A stretch of DNA of 5,850 nucleotides from assembly GCA_002454335.1 (NCBI GenBank), contig DKIP01000030.1:11477-17326 (forward strand), written 5' to 3'. Positions 5,404 through 5,850 of this stretch are shown here, one piece after another. The stretch comes from Cytophagaceae bacterium UBA6715. Lineage in GTDB: Bacteria; Bacteroidota; Bacteroidia; Cytophagales; Spirosomataceae. Numbering within the stretch: the stretch's first letter is position 1; every line of letters begins with the position of its first letter. The notes under the pieces were generated by a model, which worked only from the letters and a program-made list of their open reading frames with translations, did not search any database and was not told where the DNA came from. The translations under genes were made by a program, and so were the position numbers.

Positions 5404-5835
5404 TTAGGCCTTAATAGTTAATGTAGAACCAACAATCTCAATTTCCAATTTTGCCAAGCCTCGAGTCGCAGGTCCTTGAATCAAAGCCCCCGAAGCGCTA
5501 AAAGTAGAACCGTGCGCTGGGCACAAAAAGGAAGAAGTCGTTGCATTGTATTCAACCGTGGCACCCGCATGCGGACAAACAGCCGAGAAAGCGATAAAAC
5601 TAGCTGGGGTATTGCCCGTGGCCGTACGTATAACAATAACTCCATTTTTAGCTACATAGGAATTAACCGACTTCAAATCTGTATCCAAATTAATGCCAGA
5701 ACCAGAACTTGAACCCGGGGAATTGATTGCAGAAGGAGCACCATTGTCTTCCTTTGAACAAGCTTGTGCTAGACATGCAAGGCAAGCCACAGAAAAACTT
5801 CCCGTAAGTGTTGTTAAAAATTCTTTGCGTTTCAT
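5404..5835 (-). CDS. Rieske [2Fe-2S] domain lipoprotein
   Basis: Small exported iron-sulfur protein of 143 residues. The Rieske cluster ligands are in place: CPH (C87, H89) and CPAHGSTF (C105, H108), followed by the typical GPATRGLAKLEIE closing strand (121-133). The cysteines that form the stabilising disulfide in bc1/b6f Rieske proteins (CTHLGC...CPCHGS pattern) are replaced by Ala, which suggests a lower-potential, ferredoxin-like cluster. The N-terminus reads KRKEFL and then a hydrophobic stretch to LAQAC (22-26), making C26 the probable lipid-attachment site. RKEFL resembles a twin-arginine signal with one Arg changed to Lys, which would suit export of a folded, cluster-loaded protein. 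CSKEDNG after the cysteine resembles Bacteroidota surface-lipoprotein export signals. A Gly/Ser-rich linker (41-47) precedes the domain. Its redox partner is not visible, and its promoter lies beyond the right edge. Confidence 0.9.
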   Translation of the reverse strand: MKRKEFLTTLTGSFSVACLACLAQACSKEDNGAPSAINSPGSSSGSGINLDTDLKSVNSYVAKNGVIVIRTATGNTPASFIAFSAVCPHAGATVEYNATTSSFLCPAHGSTFSASGALIQGPATRGLAKLEIEIVGSTLTIKA

Positions 5836-5850
5836 AAGTGGTGTTTGATT

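Noticed and set aside
5476..5712. Plus-strand open frame opposite the Rieske gene
   Set aside because: Arg/Ser-rich antisense product without homology, overlapping a gene with intact cluster ligands.

Overview
The window looks like a chromosomal segment of a Bacteroidota bacterium, probably from the Cytophagales side. Four things point there: genes of about 40% GC with very AT-rich spacers (about 25% GC in one spacer I counted), start codons without Shine-Dalgarno sequences, a TAnnTTTG-type promoter element, and a small Rieske lipoprotein with an acidic residue patch after its lipid-attachment cysteine. This placement is inferred; there is no rRNA or other marker gene. I see no tRNA, CRISPR array, integrase or transposase gene.

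Layout: (1) 1-698, minus strand, the N-terminal 232 residues of an SGLT-type sodium/solute symporter whose gene runs off the left edge. (2) 785-1345, plus, a VanZ-like membrane protein, divergent from the symporter. (3) 1342-1953, minus, dethiobiotin synthetase BioD, convergent with and overlapping the VanZ-like gene by 4 bases. (4) 2053-3003, minus, a long-form (Sua5-type) threonylcarbamoyl-AMP synthase. (5) 3003-3179, a GC-richer, structured, non-coding-looking block with imperfect inverted ends and possible 5-bp flanking direct repeats, the least explained part of the window. (6) 3188-4159, minus, an SbtA-family sodium-dependent bicarbonate permease. (7) 4160-4325, an AT-rich divergent control region. 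(8) 4326-5237, plus, a LysR-type regulator of the CbbR/CmpR kind. (9) 5238-5403, a spacer with two hairpins. (10) 5404-5835, minus, a Rieske [2Fe-2S] lipoprotein.

How the genes may fit together: the regulator and permease form a classic divergent LysR/target pair, which suggests that inorganic-carbon status controls bicarbonate uptake. The two enzymes downstream of the permease on the same strand both consume inorganic carbon: TsaC/Sua5 uses bicarbonate to make the t6A precursor, and BioD uses CO2 to make dethiobiotin. That may be coincidence, but it is testable. The symporter, VanZ-like and Rieske genes show no functional tie to this group.

No wholly new system is evident. The best candidates for follow-up are the 177-bp block at 3003-3179 and the regulator/permease/carboxylating-enzyme neighbourhood.
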